Shown here piece after piece: positions 23,673 through 33,567 of a DNA stretch of 64,000 bases (position 1 is its first letter; the number at the start of each line of letters is the position of its first letter). This stretch comes from Candidatus Omnitrophota bacterium (GTDB lineage: Bacteria > Hinthialibacterota > Hinthialibacteria > OLB16). The position numbers were made by a program, and so were the translations under genes. The notes beneath the pieces were generated by a model. It searched no databases, was not told where the DNA came from, and saw only the letters and a program-made list of their open reading frames with translations. The stretch is from the NCBI GenBank assembly GCA_020632575.1, contig JACKFH010000006.1:62001-126000 (forward strand). The letters run 5' to 3'.

Positions 23673-24938
23673 TTACTTCTCTTTCGGATTCTTACCCTTG
23701 CCTAGGTTTTCATAGTACTTGATGTTGTGAGTGGCGCGGCCATAAGCCACGATGTCCGGCCAACCATCGCCATTCATATCCGCGGCCAGAGCGTCCTCGG
23801 TGGCCATCCCGCCATCGTCGACCACATATTTCTCCCAGGTCAATTTCTGCTTCGAGGTCGGATCGAGATGAAGATCGTAGATGTTCAAACCGGGCAGATC
23901 TTTGGGGCGCGCCTTTTCACGAAACCCGATCAGGAGTTCATCCTCCCCATCCCGGTCGAAATCGGACCACCAGACCGCGTGCCCCTGAGCCAATCCATCG
24001 TCGAGAACAAATCGTTCCAATCCCTCCACCACATTGTTCGCGAACTTGGTCCACACATAGACCACCGCCTGATTGCCATGCCAGGGCTCGATGGTCGCAA
24101 CGATCGGAACCGGTTGGTCAGCCAGTCGCCCGGTCTTCACTTCTCCGGCGCCCGATTTGGGAAATGGCTCCGGGTTCCCCTTCGCCCAGTTGAGGGATTC
24201 CCACTTATCGTTCTTGTAACTGAACATGGTGACACCCTCCAGCGAGGCGGCGAAGAGACTTTGCGGTTCGCCGCGCTCCCAGGTCTGCGGCCAGATGTTG
24301 TGAACCACATGCAGGCTCTCGTCGATCGTCTCTTTTTTCCATTCCTGCTCGAACGGTCGGTCCGGCGGAATTAAACGGAAGAGATTCACCGGTTTGTCGT
24401 GGTGGTAAGGCGGCGTCGACCCGATCCCCTTGAGGGGAGCCACGATCAATTCCTTCTTCCCGTTCCCATCGGTGTCCGCCCATTGGATCCGATGCAGTGT
24501 CGGTTCCTCCTCCAGCAGCGTCGTCACATTCCAGGGCTCCTCCAACGATTCCTTTCGGTGCAGAAGAAAAAGCGCTCCGCCCGATTCGGTGTTCATGAAT
24601 TGCCAGTCTGCGCCAAGGGCAAATTCGGGGAGCCCATCCCCATCGAGGTCCTGTGCGGCAATGCAGACATTGCTATTCCGGAGGGTGTCCGCGATCAGGT
24701 GTCGCTCCCAAGTCGGATTCTCATACCAGGCCACATCCTTCGAACTGACCCCCACAATATCGGGCTTACCATCGCCGTTGACATCCGAAACCGTGATCGC
24801 AAGTCCGGTTCCCGCCTCAGGATCGATTACTTGTTCCTCGAATTCGGGGAAAAAGGCCTTTCCCTCACCGGGAAGGCAGGCGAATAGGAGCAGCGCCAGG
24901 ACAACTCCAGGATTTAGGCGGTTACAACAAAAACACAT
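23673..24938 (-). CDS. secreted VCBS/FG-GAP repeat protein
   Basis: 421 aa. The ATG at 24938 follows GAGGTGAG and starts a signal peptide (VVLALLLFACLPGEGKA). Several calcium-binding-like FG-GAP/VCBS units are present: VSDVNGDGKPDIVG, QDLDGDGLPEFALG, ADTDGNGKKELIV, SDFDRDGEDELLIGF and ADMNGDGWPDIVAYG. They predict a beta-propeller of about seven blades, a common form for extracellular or outer-surface proteins in Planctomycetes and related groups. The ligand is unknown. Near the C-terminus the blade units are closest to the consensus. Confidence 0.85.
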   Translation of the reverse strand: MCFCCNRLNPGVVLALLLFACLPGEGKAFFPEFEEQVIDPEAGTGLAITVSDVNGDGKPDIVGVSSKDVAWYENPTWERHLIADTLRNSNVCIAAQDLDGDGLPEFALGADWQFMNTESGGALFLLHRKESLEEPWNVTTLLEEEPTLHRIQWADTDGNGKKELIVAPLKGIGSTPPYHHDKPVNLFRLIPPDRPFEQEWKKETIDESLHVVHNIWPQTWERGEPQSLFAASLEGVTMFSYKNDKWESLNWAKGNPEPFPKSGAGEVKTGRLADQPVPIVATIEPWHGNQAVVYVWTKFANNVVEGLERFVLDDGLAQGHAVWWSDFDRDGEDELLIGFREKARPKDLPGLNIYDLHLDPTSKQKLTWEKYVVDDGGMATEDALAADMNGDGWPDIVAYGRATHNIKYYENLGKGKNPKEK

Positions 24939-25049
24939 GGGTCTCACCTCATCGGAAGATAAGCCCTACTATACACGAATCGGGGTTTTCATGTATTGAT
25001 CAGGGGTCGGTCGGGGGAACCGTTCCGACGGAAGAGGGGAATCGATTCG

Positions 25050-27503
25050 ATGGTTGGCGGTTTCGAGGGAGTCTGGGTCCGACGGGCGTGTCCGGAGGAG
25101 GCGTTGGTGCGCCTAATCCAGGAACTCGCGATCTCTCCCTGGGTCGCCCGTGTGCTGGTCGGCCGTGGCGTTACCGATCCCGAGACAGCCTCTCTCTTTC
25201 TCCACCCGGAAGATCAACCTCTGCACGATCCCATCTTGCTCCCCGGCATAGACGCTTTCCTTCTCCGAATCGAAAAGGCGATCAAGAACAAGGAACGAGT
25301 CGTGGTCCATGGAGATTACGACGCCGATGGGATCACCTCGGCGGCGATCATGCGCTTCGCCCTCCGTCGCGTGGGACTTGCCCCCGATGTCTTCCTCCCC
25401 AACCGATTCGATAGCGGCTATGGCATCCATCCGGATTGGGTCGAGGCGAAGAAGGAAGAGGGATATCAACTCATTATCACAACCGACTGCGGATCGAGCG
25501 CTGTGGAGACGGGAGAGAAAGCCAAAGAGGTTGGAATCGATCTGATCGTCACCGACCACCACACGCCCAACCCGGATCTGCCCGGTGTGGTCGCCCATGT
25601 GAACCCACACTTGCCCGGATCGGAATACCCCTTCCATGAAATCTGCGGCGCGGGTGTCGCTTTCAAGTTGGCTCATGCCTTGAGCGCCTTCGTCCCGCCC
25701 AGTTTCCAATCGCGTTATCGCGAGGAGATCCCGGTCGACTTGGCCATGATTGGAACCCTTGCCGATGTGATGCCGCTCATCGACGAGAATCGACGAATCG
25801 TGGTCGATGGACTCGAAAGAGCGCGGTCCTCTCCCTCAGTGGGTCTGCGCGCGTTGCTCGAGTCCGCCCGCTGCGCACCCGAGGGAATCAACGCCGAGAC
25901 GATCGCGTTTCAGGTGGCCCCTCGATTGAACGCCGCCGGGAGACTGGATTCTCCACAGATCGCTTTCGACCTCCTGGTTTCCGAAGATCCGGACCGCGCC
26001 TCAGAGATCGCCGCCGAACTCGATCGGATCAACAACCAACGGAAGAAGCTGGCTCAGAAGGCGTCGGAGGAGGCCCTGTCCAAAGTCAAAGAGATTCAAC
26101 CCAAGGATTGTGTGGTCCTCATGGAGGAGAATTGGCACCGTGGCATTTTGGGAATCGCGGCGGCGAAGGTGGTCGAGGCGACAGGCCTGCCGGTCTTCCT
26201 GGGAGCCCTTGATGGGGATTCCGTCCATGGTTCCAGCCGTGTCCCCGAGGGCTACCACGCGGTCGAAATCCTCCAATACGCCGATGAGTTCACCTCTAAA
26301 GGGGGCGGCCATGCCGGCGCGGCGGGGTTCACTGTCGCGAAGGAGGACTGGGAGGATTTCAAAGCCGCCATCGAAAGAGGGGTCGAGCAATCGGAAAAAG
26401 AAGCGGAACTTCCGACTCTCGATCTGGATGGTTTTTTGAATTCCGATCGCGGGTTCTCTCAATTGTTGGCCGAGATCTCCTCCCTCGAACCTTTCGGCGC
26501 CGGGTTTCCGGTCCCCGCCTTTTCGATCTGTCGATATCAGGCCAACGGCAATTTCTCCGTGTTCAGCAACAACCACCTGAAAATCCAAATCGATCCGTGG
26601 GAGGGTCCGCTCGAGGCGATGGGATTCGGACTTGGCGATTGGGGGCGAGACCTCCAGAACGGACCGGTCGACATCTCCCTTCAGTACGGTGAAAACCATT
26701 GGAACGGCGAAACCTGCCTGCGCCCCCAAATCCTTTCCCTTCGCCCTCCTCTCAAGGAGCAAACCGAGACCTATCGCCCGCTTCAGGTTTCGCGGATCAC
26801 CGATGAGACTGGGAAACTCGCCCTGACCGTTTGGGACGCGCGAAACGAATCTCCTCTCGAAAGCCAGGAACCGATCCGAGTCGGGTATGGCCCGGACTGG
26901 ATGGATTGGTGGATGGAGGTTCTGCCCGGGAAGAACCCTCACTGGAAATCGAAACTTTGGCGGGACTATCGGGCCCTACCCTCGAAAGATTGGCCCGGTG
27001 ACAACGCCATCGGTTATGGAGGCGAACTGCCCGAGGAGGTGGAAACCGAGATTGTGGAGATCCTCTGGCCGCCTCTGCGGAAAGCCGATCGGGATTGGCT
27101 CGGGTCGCTTCTAAGACTCTGTCCGAAAAACACGCTGGTTCGGGTCTGTTATTCCGAACGGGATCTCGAGGATTGGCTTCGTTTGGTGGAAGCGGAAATC
27201 TCGCGAGAAACCCTGGGGACTGTCTACCGTGCGCTCTCGGAATCGAATCAGCTGAAGGACCTGTTCGCCCTCTCCATGACCCGCACCAATGTCGTGGTCT
27301 GTTTGGAGGTCCTCTCCGAACTCGCATTGGTCGAGTGGGAAAAGGAGGAAGTCCGCTTAGTCCCGAATCCGGGAAAGAAGGATTTTTCTTCAGCCCAAAC
27401 CATTGAGGCCTGGAACCGATTCGTGGATTCCCTCGAAACATGGCGCGCCCAGTCCCTGAATGGAACCGTCCAAGACCTCATCTCAAAATGGATGATTGTT
27501 TAA
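25050..27503 (+). CDS. recJ: single-stranded-DNA-specific exonuclease RecJ
   Basis: 817 aa from the ATG at 25050, with GAGGGG upstream. DHH-family motifs: HGDYDADGITS (residues 88-97), TTDCGSS (144-150), TDHHTP (168-173) and GTLADVMPL; the DHHA1 motif is GGGHAGAAGF near residue 415. An OB-fold-like region follows (FSNNHLKIQIDPW). The chain is about 240 residues longer than E. coli RecJ; the extra C-terminal part resembles in position the extension of Firmicutes-type RecJ. It degrades ssDNA 5' to 3' in mismatch repair and the RecF pathway. It appears to head a group with the TPR gene, ddl and mutM. Confidence 0.95.
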   Translation: MVGGFEGVWVRRACPEEALVRLIQELAISPWVARVLVGRGVTDPETASLFLHPEDQPLHDPILLPGIDAFLLRIEKAIKNKERVVVHGDYDADGITSAAIMRFALRRVGLAPDVFLPNRFDSGYGIHPDWVEAKKEEGYQLIITTDCGSSAVETGEKAKEVGIDLIVTDHHTPNPDLPGVVAHVNPHLPGSEYPFHEICGAGVAFKLAHALSAFVPPSFQSRYREEIPVDLAMIGTLADVMPLIDENRRIVVDGLERARSSPSVGLRALLESARCAPEGINAETIAFQVAPRLNAAGRLDSPQIAFDLLVSEDPDRASEIAAELDRINNQRKKLAQKASEEALSKVKEIQPKDCVVLMEENWHRGILGIAAAKVVEATGLPVFLGALDGDSVHGSSRVPEGYHAVEILQYADEFTSKGGGHAGAAGFTVAKEDWEDFKAAIERGVEQSEKEAELPTLDLDGFLNSDRGFSQLLAEISSLEPFGAGFPVPAFSICRYQANGNFSVFSNNHLKIQIDPWEGPLEAMGFGLGDWGRDLQNGPVDISLQYGENHWNGETCLRPQILSLRPPLKEQTETYRPLQVSRITDETGKLALTVWDARNESPLESQEPIRVGYGPDWMDWWMEVLPGKNPHWKSKLWRDYRALPSKDWPGDNAIGYGGELPEEVETEIVEILWPPLRKADRDWLGSLLRLCPKNTLVRVCYSERDLEDWLRLVEAEISRETLGTVYRALSESNQLKDLFALSMTRTNVVVCLEVLSELALVEWEKEEVRLVPNPGKKDFSSAQTIEAWNRFVDSLETWRAQSLNGTVQDLISKWMIV

Positions 27504-27944
27504 ATGAGTGATTCCTTTCAGGAGGGAAAGCGGCTGGCGAAGGCGGGAGAATTCGAAGCCGCCTTGCCCCTGCTCGAACAGGCAAGCCGGGAACAACCCG
27601 ACAGTCCGGATGTCTGGCTTGCCCTGGGCGCGTGCTATTTCCGTGTGGACCGAAACGATGATTACCGAGAGGCGATGCGCCAAGCCCTTGCGCTCGATCC
27701 GGACCACGGTCCGACTCTCCGATTCCTAAAAAAAACCACAGGTGCGGAGGTGATTCCAGCCCCAGACACAGGGCGGGAGAAGATCTTCATGGAAGCGGGA
27801 GAGGGCCCAAGACTGGAAGAAGAAAGCCAGAAACCGGGGAAATCCGGTTGCCTGGGAGCCCTTCTGGTCCTTCCGATCCTCGTTTTCGTGGCGAAGTTTT
27901 TTCTGAACCACCTCGATTCTCGGTGGATATTTCAGTTATATTAG
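27504..27944 (+). CDS. TPR protein with C-terminal membrane helix
   Basis: 146 aa. The ATG directly follows the recJ stop (0 bp), so translation is likely coupled. Residues 1-75 form about two TPRs (FQEGKRLAKAGEFEAALPLLEQA and ALGACYFRVDRNDDYREAMRQALAL). A linker leads to a C-terminal hydrophobic segment (LGALLVLPILVFVAKFFLNHL), i.e. a tail anchor. Function unknown; it may be a membrane-bound adaptor. Confidence 0.75.
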   Translation: MSDSFQEGKRLAKAGEFEAALPLLEQASREQPDSPDVWLALGACYFRVDRNDDYREAMRQALALDPDHGPTLRFLKKTTGAEVIPAPDTGREKIFMEAGEGPRLEEESQKPGKSGCLGALLVLPILVFVAKFFLNHLDSRWIFQLY

Positions 27945-27978
27945 GGCCGTTCATTCGTTCATGGGCTATAAACTGGGA

Positions 27979-28008
27979 TTGGACGATGAGGATGCAACTC
28001 GCTACAAT
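27979..28008 (+). promoter_or_regulatory. sigma70-type promoter of ddl
   Basis: TTGGAC and TACAAT are 18 bp apart, about 55 nt before the ddl ATG at 28063. It suggests ddl has its own promoter besides any readthrough from recJ. Confidence 0.5.
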
Positions 28009-28062
28009 GGACAAATCGGCGGCAGCGTGGGCGATCATTGAAGCCGAGGGGAGAAGAGCCGC

Positions 28063-29142
28063 ATGTTGAAAGAAAGAATTCGAGTTGGCGTTTTAATGGG
28101 GGGAAAGTCCGGTGAGAGAGAGGTCTCGCTCGCTTCGGGTTGCCACTTGGTCCGGACCCTCGATCCGACGAAATATGAGGTCTATCCCATCGAGCTCGGC
28201 ATGGATGGGAAATGGTATCTCCATCACATCGACTCCACCCTGCTTTCCGAACCGCGAACCATCGGAACCGAGCCACCCACCGCCGACACCTACGAACCCC
28301 CGACCGCCAATGACTCCGAATTGGTGACTGGCCGAGTCATGAAATCCCGCATCGATGTCCTGTTCCTGGCGCTTCATGGTCCGGGCGGCGAAGATGGGGC
28401 CATCCAGGGCTATCTGGAAACCCTCGGAATTCCCTATGTGGGATCCGGAATTTTGGCTAGCGCCCTGACCATGGATAAGGGTCGCTGCAAAACCTTCATC
28501 CAAGCCAGTGGCCTCCCCACCCCCAACTGGATTCTCCTGAGAAAGAATCAATGGGAGAAAGAAACCGAGAAATTCCGCCAAAGGGCATTGGCGGATTTTC
28601 CCGATGGGATGGTGGTCAAACCCAACAACCTCGGTTCGAGCATCGGCATTTCGGTCTTGTCCGCTGGCGAGAATCCTTTCGACGCGATCGAACGCGCCTT
28701 TCTGGTCGACAGCGAGGTTTTGATCGAAGCAAGGATTCAAGGGAAGGAACTCACCTGCGGGGTTTATGGCCAAGAGAATCCCGAAGTGCTTCCAGTAACC
28801 GAGATACGGCCGAAGAACGAATTCTTCGACTACGAATCCAAGTATCAGGCGGGCGCCTCCGAGGAAATCACCCCGGCGGAGATTTCCGATGAGTTGGCGA
28901 GAGAGGTTCAATCATTGGCCCGCAACGCCCACCTCGCTTTCGGTTGTCGGGGAATCACCCGAACCGATTTCATGGTGGTCGATGAAAAACCCTCGATCAT
29001 CGAGGTCAACACGATTCCCGGCATGACCTCGGTCAGTATCATCCCTCGCGCGTGTGAGGCGGCGGGTCTGGATTTCGAGGTCATTCTGGATCGTGTCATC
29101 GGTGAAGCGCTCTTCCGGGAAGAGTTGATACCTGTCGCATAA
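28063..29142 (+). CDS. ddl: D-alanine--D-alanine ligase
   Basis: 359 aa, the normal Ddl length. ATP-grasp motifs: VLMGGKSGEREVSLASG at the N-terminus, LHGPGGEDGAIQGYLE, GIPYVGSGILASALTMDKG, the ATP-binding KPNNLGSSIGIS, and the metal-binding EVNTIPGMTSVSIIP near the C-terminus. The enzyme makes D-Ala-D-Ala for peptidoglycan precursors. The C-terminal motif has SIIPRACEAAG where most have S-x-x-P-x-x-x-x-x-x-G, in line with the family. GAGGGGAGAAG lies upstream of the ATG. mutM follows 22 bp later. Confidence 0.96.
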   Translation: MLKERIRVGVLMGGKSGEREVSLASGCHLVRTLDPTKYEVYPIELGMDGKWYLHHIDSTLLSEPRTIGTEPPTADTYEPPTANDSELVTGRVMKSRIDVLFLALHGPGGEDGAIQGYLETLGIPYVGSGILASALTMDKGRCKTFIQASGLPTPNWILLRKNQWEKETEKFRQRALADFPDGMVVKPNNLGSSIGISVLSAGENPFDAIERAFLVDSEVLIEARIQGKELTCGVYGQENPEVLPVTEIRPKNEFFDYESKYQAGASEEITPAEISDELAREVQSLARNAHLAFGCRGITRTDFMVVDEKPSIIEVNTIPGMTSVSIIPRACEAAGLDFEVILDRVIGEALFREELIPVA

Positions 29143-29164
29143 GGCGCCGGGGATCCGTTAACCG

Positions 29165-30037
29165 ATGCCCGAACTGCCTGAGGTCGAATCGGTTCGTAAA
29201 TCCCTTGAAATCTCTCTGGAAGATGTGGGCCTCGCTCGAATCGACTCGCTGTTTCCCGGCGTGCTTACATTTTGTCCCACTCTCGCCGAGGCTCGTCTGC
29301 CCGCAAAATTTCTGGGCGCTGATCGTCGTGGCAAGATGTTGGCCCTCCGGTTCCAGGGGGAGCAAACGCTGCTCGTTCATCTTCGGATGACCGGTCGTCT
29401 CTATTTCCCAAACGCGGAGGCTCCCCTGCTTCCCCACACCCATGTTCTCCTTCACCTCGATGATCAACGCACCCTCGCCTTCTGCGATCCGCGTCGCTTC
29501 GGTAGATTAGTCTGGCATGTCGGGACGCCATTCGATCGGATTCCGGAATTGAATCGGCTCGGTCCCGATGCGCTCTCCCTATCCAGCAAGGTTTTCTTTC
29601 AGCTGCTGAAACCACGAAACCGGATGATCAAACCCCTCCTGCTCGATCAAATCGTCCTCTCCGGACTCGGGAACATCTATGTCGATGAAAGTTTATTCCG
29701 TGCTGGAATCCATCCCAAACAGATCTCGGCCGATCTTTCGAGGAAGCGGATCGATCTTCTCTGGGAGTCTGTCATGGAGGTTCTCCAAAAGGCGATTGAG
29801 AACGGTGGGTCAACCATCCGAGATTTCGTCGGGTTCTCCGGAGAAGCGGGAAATTACCAAAAACATCATTCGGTCTATGGTCGAGCAGGCCTGGAGTGTG
29901 TGAAATGCGGCGGAACCCTACGCCGGACTCTGGTCGCCCAAAGAGGAACCACCTACTGCCCTCATTGCCAGAGGATGAGATACCGACGAACCAAAGGAAA
30001 AGCGATCAGAGGGCGACGAGTTGAAACTTCGCCATAA
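29165..30037 (+). CDS. mutM: formamidopyrimidine-DNA glycosylase
   Basis: 290 aa. MPELPEVE gives the catalytic Pro2 and Glu3. RRGKML carries the conserved active-site Lys. HLRMTGRL and RFGRLVW follow, then GLGNIYVDESLFRAGIHP, typical of the helix-two-turn-helix. The C-terminal zinc finger is C-x2-C-x16-C-x2-C (CVKC...CPHC). It excises oxidised purines and nicks abasic sites in base-excision repair. The last 32 bp overlap the 3' end of the convergent TPR gene. Confidence 0.96.
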   Translation: MPELPEVESVRKSLEISLEDVGLARIDSLFPGVLTFCPTLAEARLPAKFLGADRRGKMLALRFQGEQTLLVHLRMTGRLYFPNAEAPLLPHTHVLLHLDDQRTLAFCDPRRFGRLVWHVGTPFDRIPELNRLGPDALSLSSKVFFQLLKPRNRMIKPLLLDQIVLSGLGNIYVDESLFRAGIHPKQISADLSRKRIDLLWESVMEVLQKAIENGGSTIRDFVGFSGEAGNYQKHHSVYGRAGLECVKCGGTLRRTLVAQRGTTYCPHCQRMRYRRTKGKAIRGRRVETSP

Positions 30038-30641
30038 GGGAATACCGCAGATTCTTCCAATAGTTGTTCCTGTCGGTGGGCGAGAAGCGCCGAACCGCTT
30101 CCTGAAAATTCTGTTTGGCTTCTTCCTTCTTCTCGCGGTTCCTGTTGAGAATTCCCAACCGGTAAGCGGGTTCGCATATTGAGAGGTTTCTCTCGAGCGC
30201 CGCTTGGTACCATTCGGCGGCCCGTTCTGTGTTCTCCAGGGCCTCATAACTTCTCGCCAAGAGGACCTGAGTCCGCCCGTATCCTTCGGAGGGCCTCAAC
30301 TCCAGGGCCCGCTCAAAGTGTTTGACCGCTTCCTCGTGTTTGCCCTGGTGGAAAAGGCATATCCCCAGAAGCGACTGACAATGCGCGTGCTCCGGATCGA
30401 TCTCGGCCGCCTCGCGCAGTTCCGATTCGGCCCGTGACCATCTCTTGGAACGAGCGTAGATTTCCCCCAACTCCATCCGCATTTCGAATCCTTTCGGATT
30501 CAACTTTCCCGCGGTCAATCGCCGATAGAGTCTGGCCTTCTCGCTCCGGCTCTTGATGAGGTGAAATATCGGCGCCGAAAAATAGAGCGCGAGAATAAGG
30601 AAAGCGCCCGAGGTGAACCAACGTAGGAACCAATCGCCCAT
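30006..30641 (-). CDS. TPR protein with N-terminal membrane anchor
   Basis: 211 aa. A membrane helix (FTSGAFLILALYFSAPIFHLI, about residues 9-29, shown here only as the hydrophobic segment) precedes four to five TPRs: MELGEIYARSKRWSRAESEL, LLGICLFHQGKHEEAVKHF, LLARSYEALENTERAAEWY and AYRLGILNRNREKKEEAKQN. Related in style to tetratricopeptide assembly factors of the inner membrane. It overlaps mutM by 32 bp at the 3' end and lies 52 bp downstream of the TPR-metallopeptidase gene, with which it is probably cotranscribed. Confidence 0.78.
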   Translation of the reverse strand: MGDWFLRWFTSGAFLILALYFSAPIFHLIKSRSEKARLYRRLTAGKLNPKGFEMRMELGEIYARSKRWSRAESELREAAEIDPEHAHCQSLLGICLFHQGKHEEAVKHFERALELRPSEGYGRTQVLLARSYEALENTERAAEWYQAALERNLSICEPAYRLGILNRNREKKEEAKQNFQEAVRRFSPTDRNNYWKNLRYSLMAKFQLVAL

Positions 30642-30693
30642 AATGGATTCAGAGTCTTATCGAAAAAGGAAATTCCAACAAGGGGCGCAAGGC

Positions 30694-33528
30694 TTAGGGC
30701 AGCCCCTCGATAATATCTCGCGCCTCCTCGAGAGTTGGATCGAGTTCGAGCGCCTGTTCGGCCAACGAAATGGCCCCCTCTCTCGAACCCGATTCGAGTT
30801 GAACCGAGGCGAGCGCGAGAAGCGCTTTCCCTCCCTGAGGGTCGAGTTTTCGCGCCACTTCAAACCGCTCGACCGCTTCCTCCACCTTCCCCTCCTCGAA
30901 CAGTGTTTTGCCCCACAGGATCTGTGTGTCGGGATTGAAAGGCTCAATGAAAACCGCTTGTCGAACCGCCTCTTGGGCCACCTCGAAGGAACCGCGGTCC
31001 AGCGCCCTTTCGGCCAAATCGCGATAGGCCTGACCATCGGTCGGCTGATTCTTCAACCGTATCGCCACCACCTCATAGAGTTTCTTCCAATCGCGACGCT
31101 CCTCGAGAATCTCCTCCGCCTGCCGGATCGGACTCTCCGGTCCAATGTTCCGCGGCAGGATCGTATGGGCCTTCATCAAGTGCTCGACCGCGTCATCCCA
31201 CCGTCGGTAGTCGCGATCGATCCACGCCATAATCTGATTGGCGATATAAGACTCCGAAGTGACATCGAAAATCGACTCCAATGTTTTCCGGCTCTCGCGT
31301 TTGTCACCTTCCTCGTAATAGGCCAATGCTTGCGCTTCGAGGAACGGAACATCTCTCGAATTCTCTTCGAGCCATTCCTCAGTCCGAGCCACAAGATCCT
31401 TCCAGTCCCGTTTCAGATAAGCCTTGTCCAGTTCGACCAACGCCCGTTCACGCGCGGGCAGTTGGGCCTCAGCCGTGGCGTCGGGCGCGTCCTTCGCTCG
31501 GAACTGCGCGGCCTGGTGAGGAGTCATCCCGGCACGAACACGCCGCGCCACTTGAGCACGGACGCCTCGATTGAGCGTCTCCAAATCCACGTCGACCACA
31601 TTCTCAAGCGCCTCGCTGGTGTTTAAACCCTTGGCGAACTCGGACAATAGATCCAGGTTGACCTTGAATCCGAACCGATGGGTCAGGTAACGAACCGCGT
31701 CACCCGATTGTTGATAGGCGATCCAAACGGTGCTCACCCCGGGGGGACGGTGGAACGCCTGATCGAAATCCTCCAATCGAAACAAATCGTTCGATTGGTA
31801 ACGTTGGATCAATAGCGGATCGGATTGAATATTCGGATCCCATTCCTCCGCCACCGACAACCCCTCGGTGTACCAACGGGGCAAACGAGAGTCGGACAAC
31901 CCGAGGGTGAACATGTGCGTGAGTTCGTGACGAAGCACATTTCCCCAATTGAACCCATCCGGTCGGATTCGGTCCGGAGCCTTGAGAATCAGAATGTCCC
32001 CGAAGCAAACGCCGGACAATCCCGCTCCGGGAAGCCCGGAGATCCTCAATGAAAAGTTGGTGGCGTCCTCGTAAAACTCCACCAGAACTTTGTTCTCGGG
32101 TTTGTACGGAAACTTCTGGGAGAGTTCAGCTAGTCCCTCCTCCAGCGCCTGAATGGCCGCTCCCCCATAGACTTCCTTGGCGCCCGGAGGAAACCGAACC
32201 TTGAAATGCTCGGATTCGCCAACCTCGAAATTCTCCCTCTCGCGGAAGAGGTTTTTCATATTGTTCAATCGGACATGGTAGGGATCCTGTTCAAAGGCCT
32301 CCTTCATGACCTCGTAAGCGGTTTCCGCCGAGGCTGGGGAGACTCGGGACTGAAGCATCGCCTTGGCCGCGATCGCTCGTTTGGCGTTCGGCGCGAAAGA
32401 CAGGCCGCGAGCGTATTCACGGTCCGCCCCGGCGAACAAATAGTTCCGTTGCAGACAATCGGCGATGAGGAAATGATACTGCGCCGGGTTGGGAAACAGG
32501 CTCTCCACCTTTTCCTCGATTTGTTTCACCAAATCCATGTCCTTCCGCTTGATCGCGTAGGTGGCCTGAATCGCGAGGAGGGCGGGATGATTCGGGTTCG
32601 TCTCGAATCCCCGATCCAAATAACGCTGCCCCTCCTCATAATCCATATCGTAGAGATAAACATCCGCCATATAGGCCAAAGCGAGGGGATGATGGGGATT
32701 GAGAAACAGGGCTCGGTCGAGCATCTCCTTGAGTCCGGAAAAATTACCGTTCTCCCGATGAGTTTCAGCAAGGCCCAGATAAGCGTCCAAAGATTCCGGG
32801 TTGAACTTGAAGATGGAGGAGTAAAACTTGACCGCATTCTCCGGATCGTAACGATCCAACCAGAGGTCCCCCTTGGCCACCAGGACCGACTCGAGTTCGG
32901 GGGAGGCATCAAGGGCCTCCTGGTAGGCTTTCTGAGCCCCATCCCATTCGAACTTGTCGATCTTCACACAAGCCCGACCGATCCATTCCAGATCGGCGGG
33001 AGGGATTTTCTCGGTGCGATTGTAATAATCGACAAACCACTGGTAGTCCTCGCGAAGGTCATCGGGAGACTCGGACCACTCCCTCAACTCGAGAAGTCGG
33101 TAACGCGCTTCGAGGTGGTCAGGTTCCAATTCGAGGGCCCGCTCCCACATTTTTCGCGCTTGACCGTAGTCGCCATGGTAGTGGTAAACTTGCCCAAGAT
33201 GGGTGAGCAAGTCAGCATTTTCAGGGAAATCGCGCTCGACACAGGATTGGAACACCCGATGGAGATCCTCGTCGCCATACCGGTAGGCAAGCTGGTAAAT
33301 TCCCTCCAAGGCTTGGTGGTAGACCTGCCGAGAGGCCTCCGACAAATCCGCCGCGGCCATGGTGGAATCGGCGATAATGGCTCGAAGAACCGGGACAGCC
33401 TCACGCCCTTTCCCGGTCCTTAAGGCTTCCAATGCGCCGGTCAAATCCTTGCCAAAAGAAGCCCCGGACGAAAGAATGACCGCCAAAGCAACGGCAATCG
33501 GATAAATGCTGGTTTTCAAATATTTCAT
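30694..33528 (-). CDS. secreted TPR protein with peptidase MA-like zinc metallopeptidase domain
   Basis: 944 aa from the ATG at 33528 (an in-frame ATG at 33564 is possible). A signal peptide (YPIAVALAVILSSGASFG) is followed by about ten TPRs to residue 430. A gluzincin-type peptidase domain follows, with HELTH at 534-538 and the third zinc ligand Glu in RWYTEGLS (Glu555). More TPRs fill 680-944, including MDYEEGQRYLDRGFETNP in the first block and KVEEAVERFEVARKLDP near the end. This is a peptidase MA-like arrangement, expected in the periplasm or outer membrane; substrates are unknown. The TPR gene at 36247-37692 has the same peptidase fold without zinc ligands. Upstream GGAGG lies about 22 nt before 33528. 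Confidence 0.85.
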   Translation of the reverse strand: MKYLKTSIYPIAVALAVILSSGASFGKDLTGALEALRTGKGREAVPVLRAIIADSTMAAADLSEASRQVYHQALEGIYQLAYRYGDEDLHRVFQSCVERDFPENADLLTHLGQVYHYHGDYGQARKMWERALELEPDHLEARYRLLELREWSESPDDLREDYQWFVDYYNRTEKIPPADLEWIGRACVKIDKFEWDGAQKAYQEALDASPELESVLVAKGDLWLDRYDPENAVKFYSSIFKFNPESLDAYLGLAETHRENGNFSGLKEMLDRALFLNPHHPLALAYMADVYLYDMDYEEGQRYLDRGFETNPNHPALLAIQATYAIKRKDMDLVKQIEEKVESLFPNPAQYHFLIADCLQRNYLFAGADREYARGLSFAPNAKRAIAAKAMLQSRVSPASAETAYEVMKEAFEQDPYHVRLNNMKNLFRERENFEVGESEHFKVRFPPGAKEVYGGAAIQALEEGLAELSQKFPYKPENKVLVEFYEDATNFSLRISGLPGAGLSGVCFGDILILKAPDRIRPDGFNWGNVLRHELTHMFTLGLSDSRLPRWYTEGLSVAEEWDPNIQSDPLLIQRYQSNDLFRLEDFDQAFHRPPGVSTVWIAYQQSGDAVRYLTHRFGFKVNLDLLSEFAKGLNTSEALENVVDVDLETLNRGVRAQVARRVRAGMTPHQAAQFRAKDAPDATAEAQLPARERALVELDKAYLKRDWKDLVARTEEWLEENSRDVPFLEAQALAYYEEGDKRESRKTLESIFDVTSESYIANQIMAWIDRDYRRWDDAVEHLMKAHTILPRNIGPESPIRQAEEILEERRDWKKLYEVVAIRLKNQPTDGQAYRDLAERALDRGSFEVAQEAVRQAVFIEPFNPDTQILWGKTLFEEGKVEEAVERFEVARKLDPQGGKALLALASVQLESGSREGAISLAEQALELDPTLEEARDIIEGLP

Positions 33529-33567
33529 CTTGAGGGTTAGGTATCGATACCTCCGTGATTTCATTTG

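Noticed and set aside
30613..33423. Two plus-strand frames (337 and 405 codons) opposite the TPR-metallopeptidase gene
   Set aside because: Both are shadows of TPR-coding sequence, which has regular composition; no start signals or motifs are visible.
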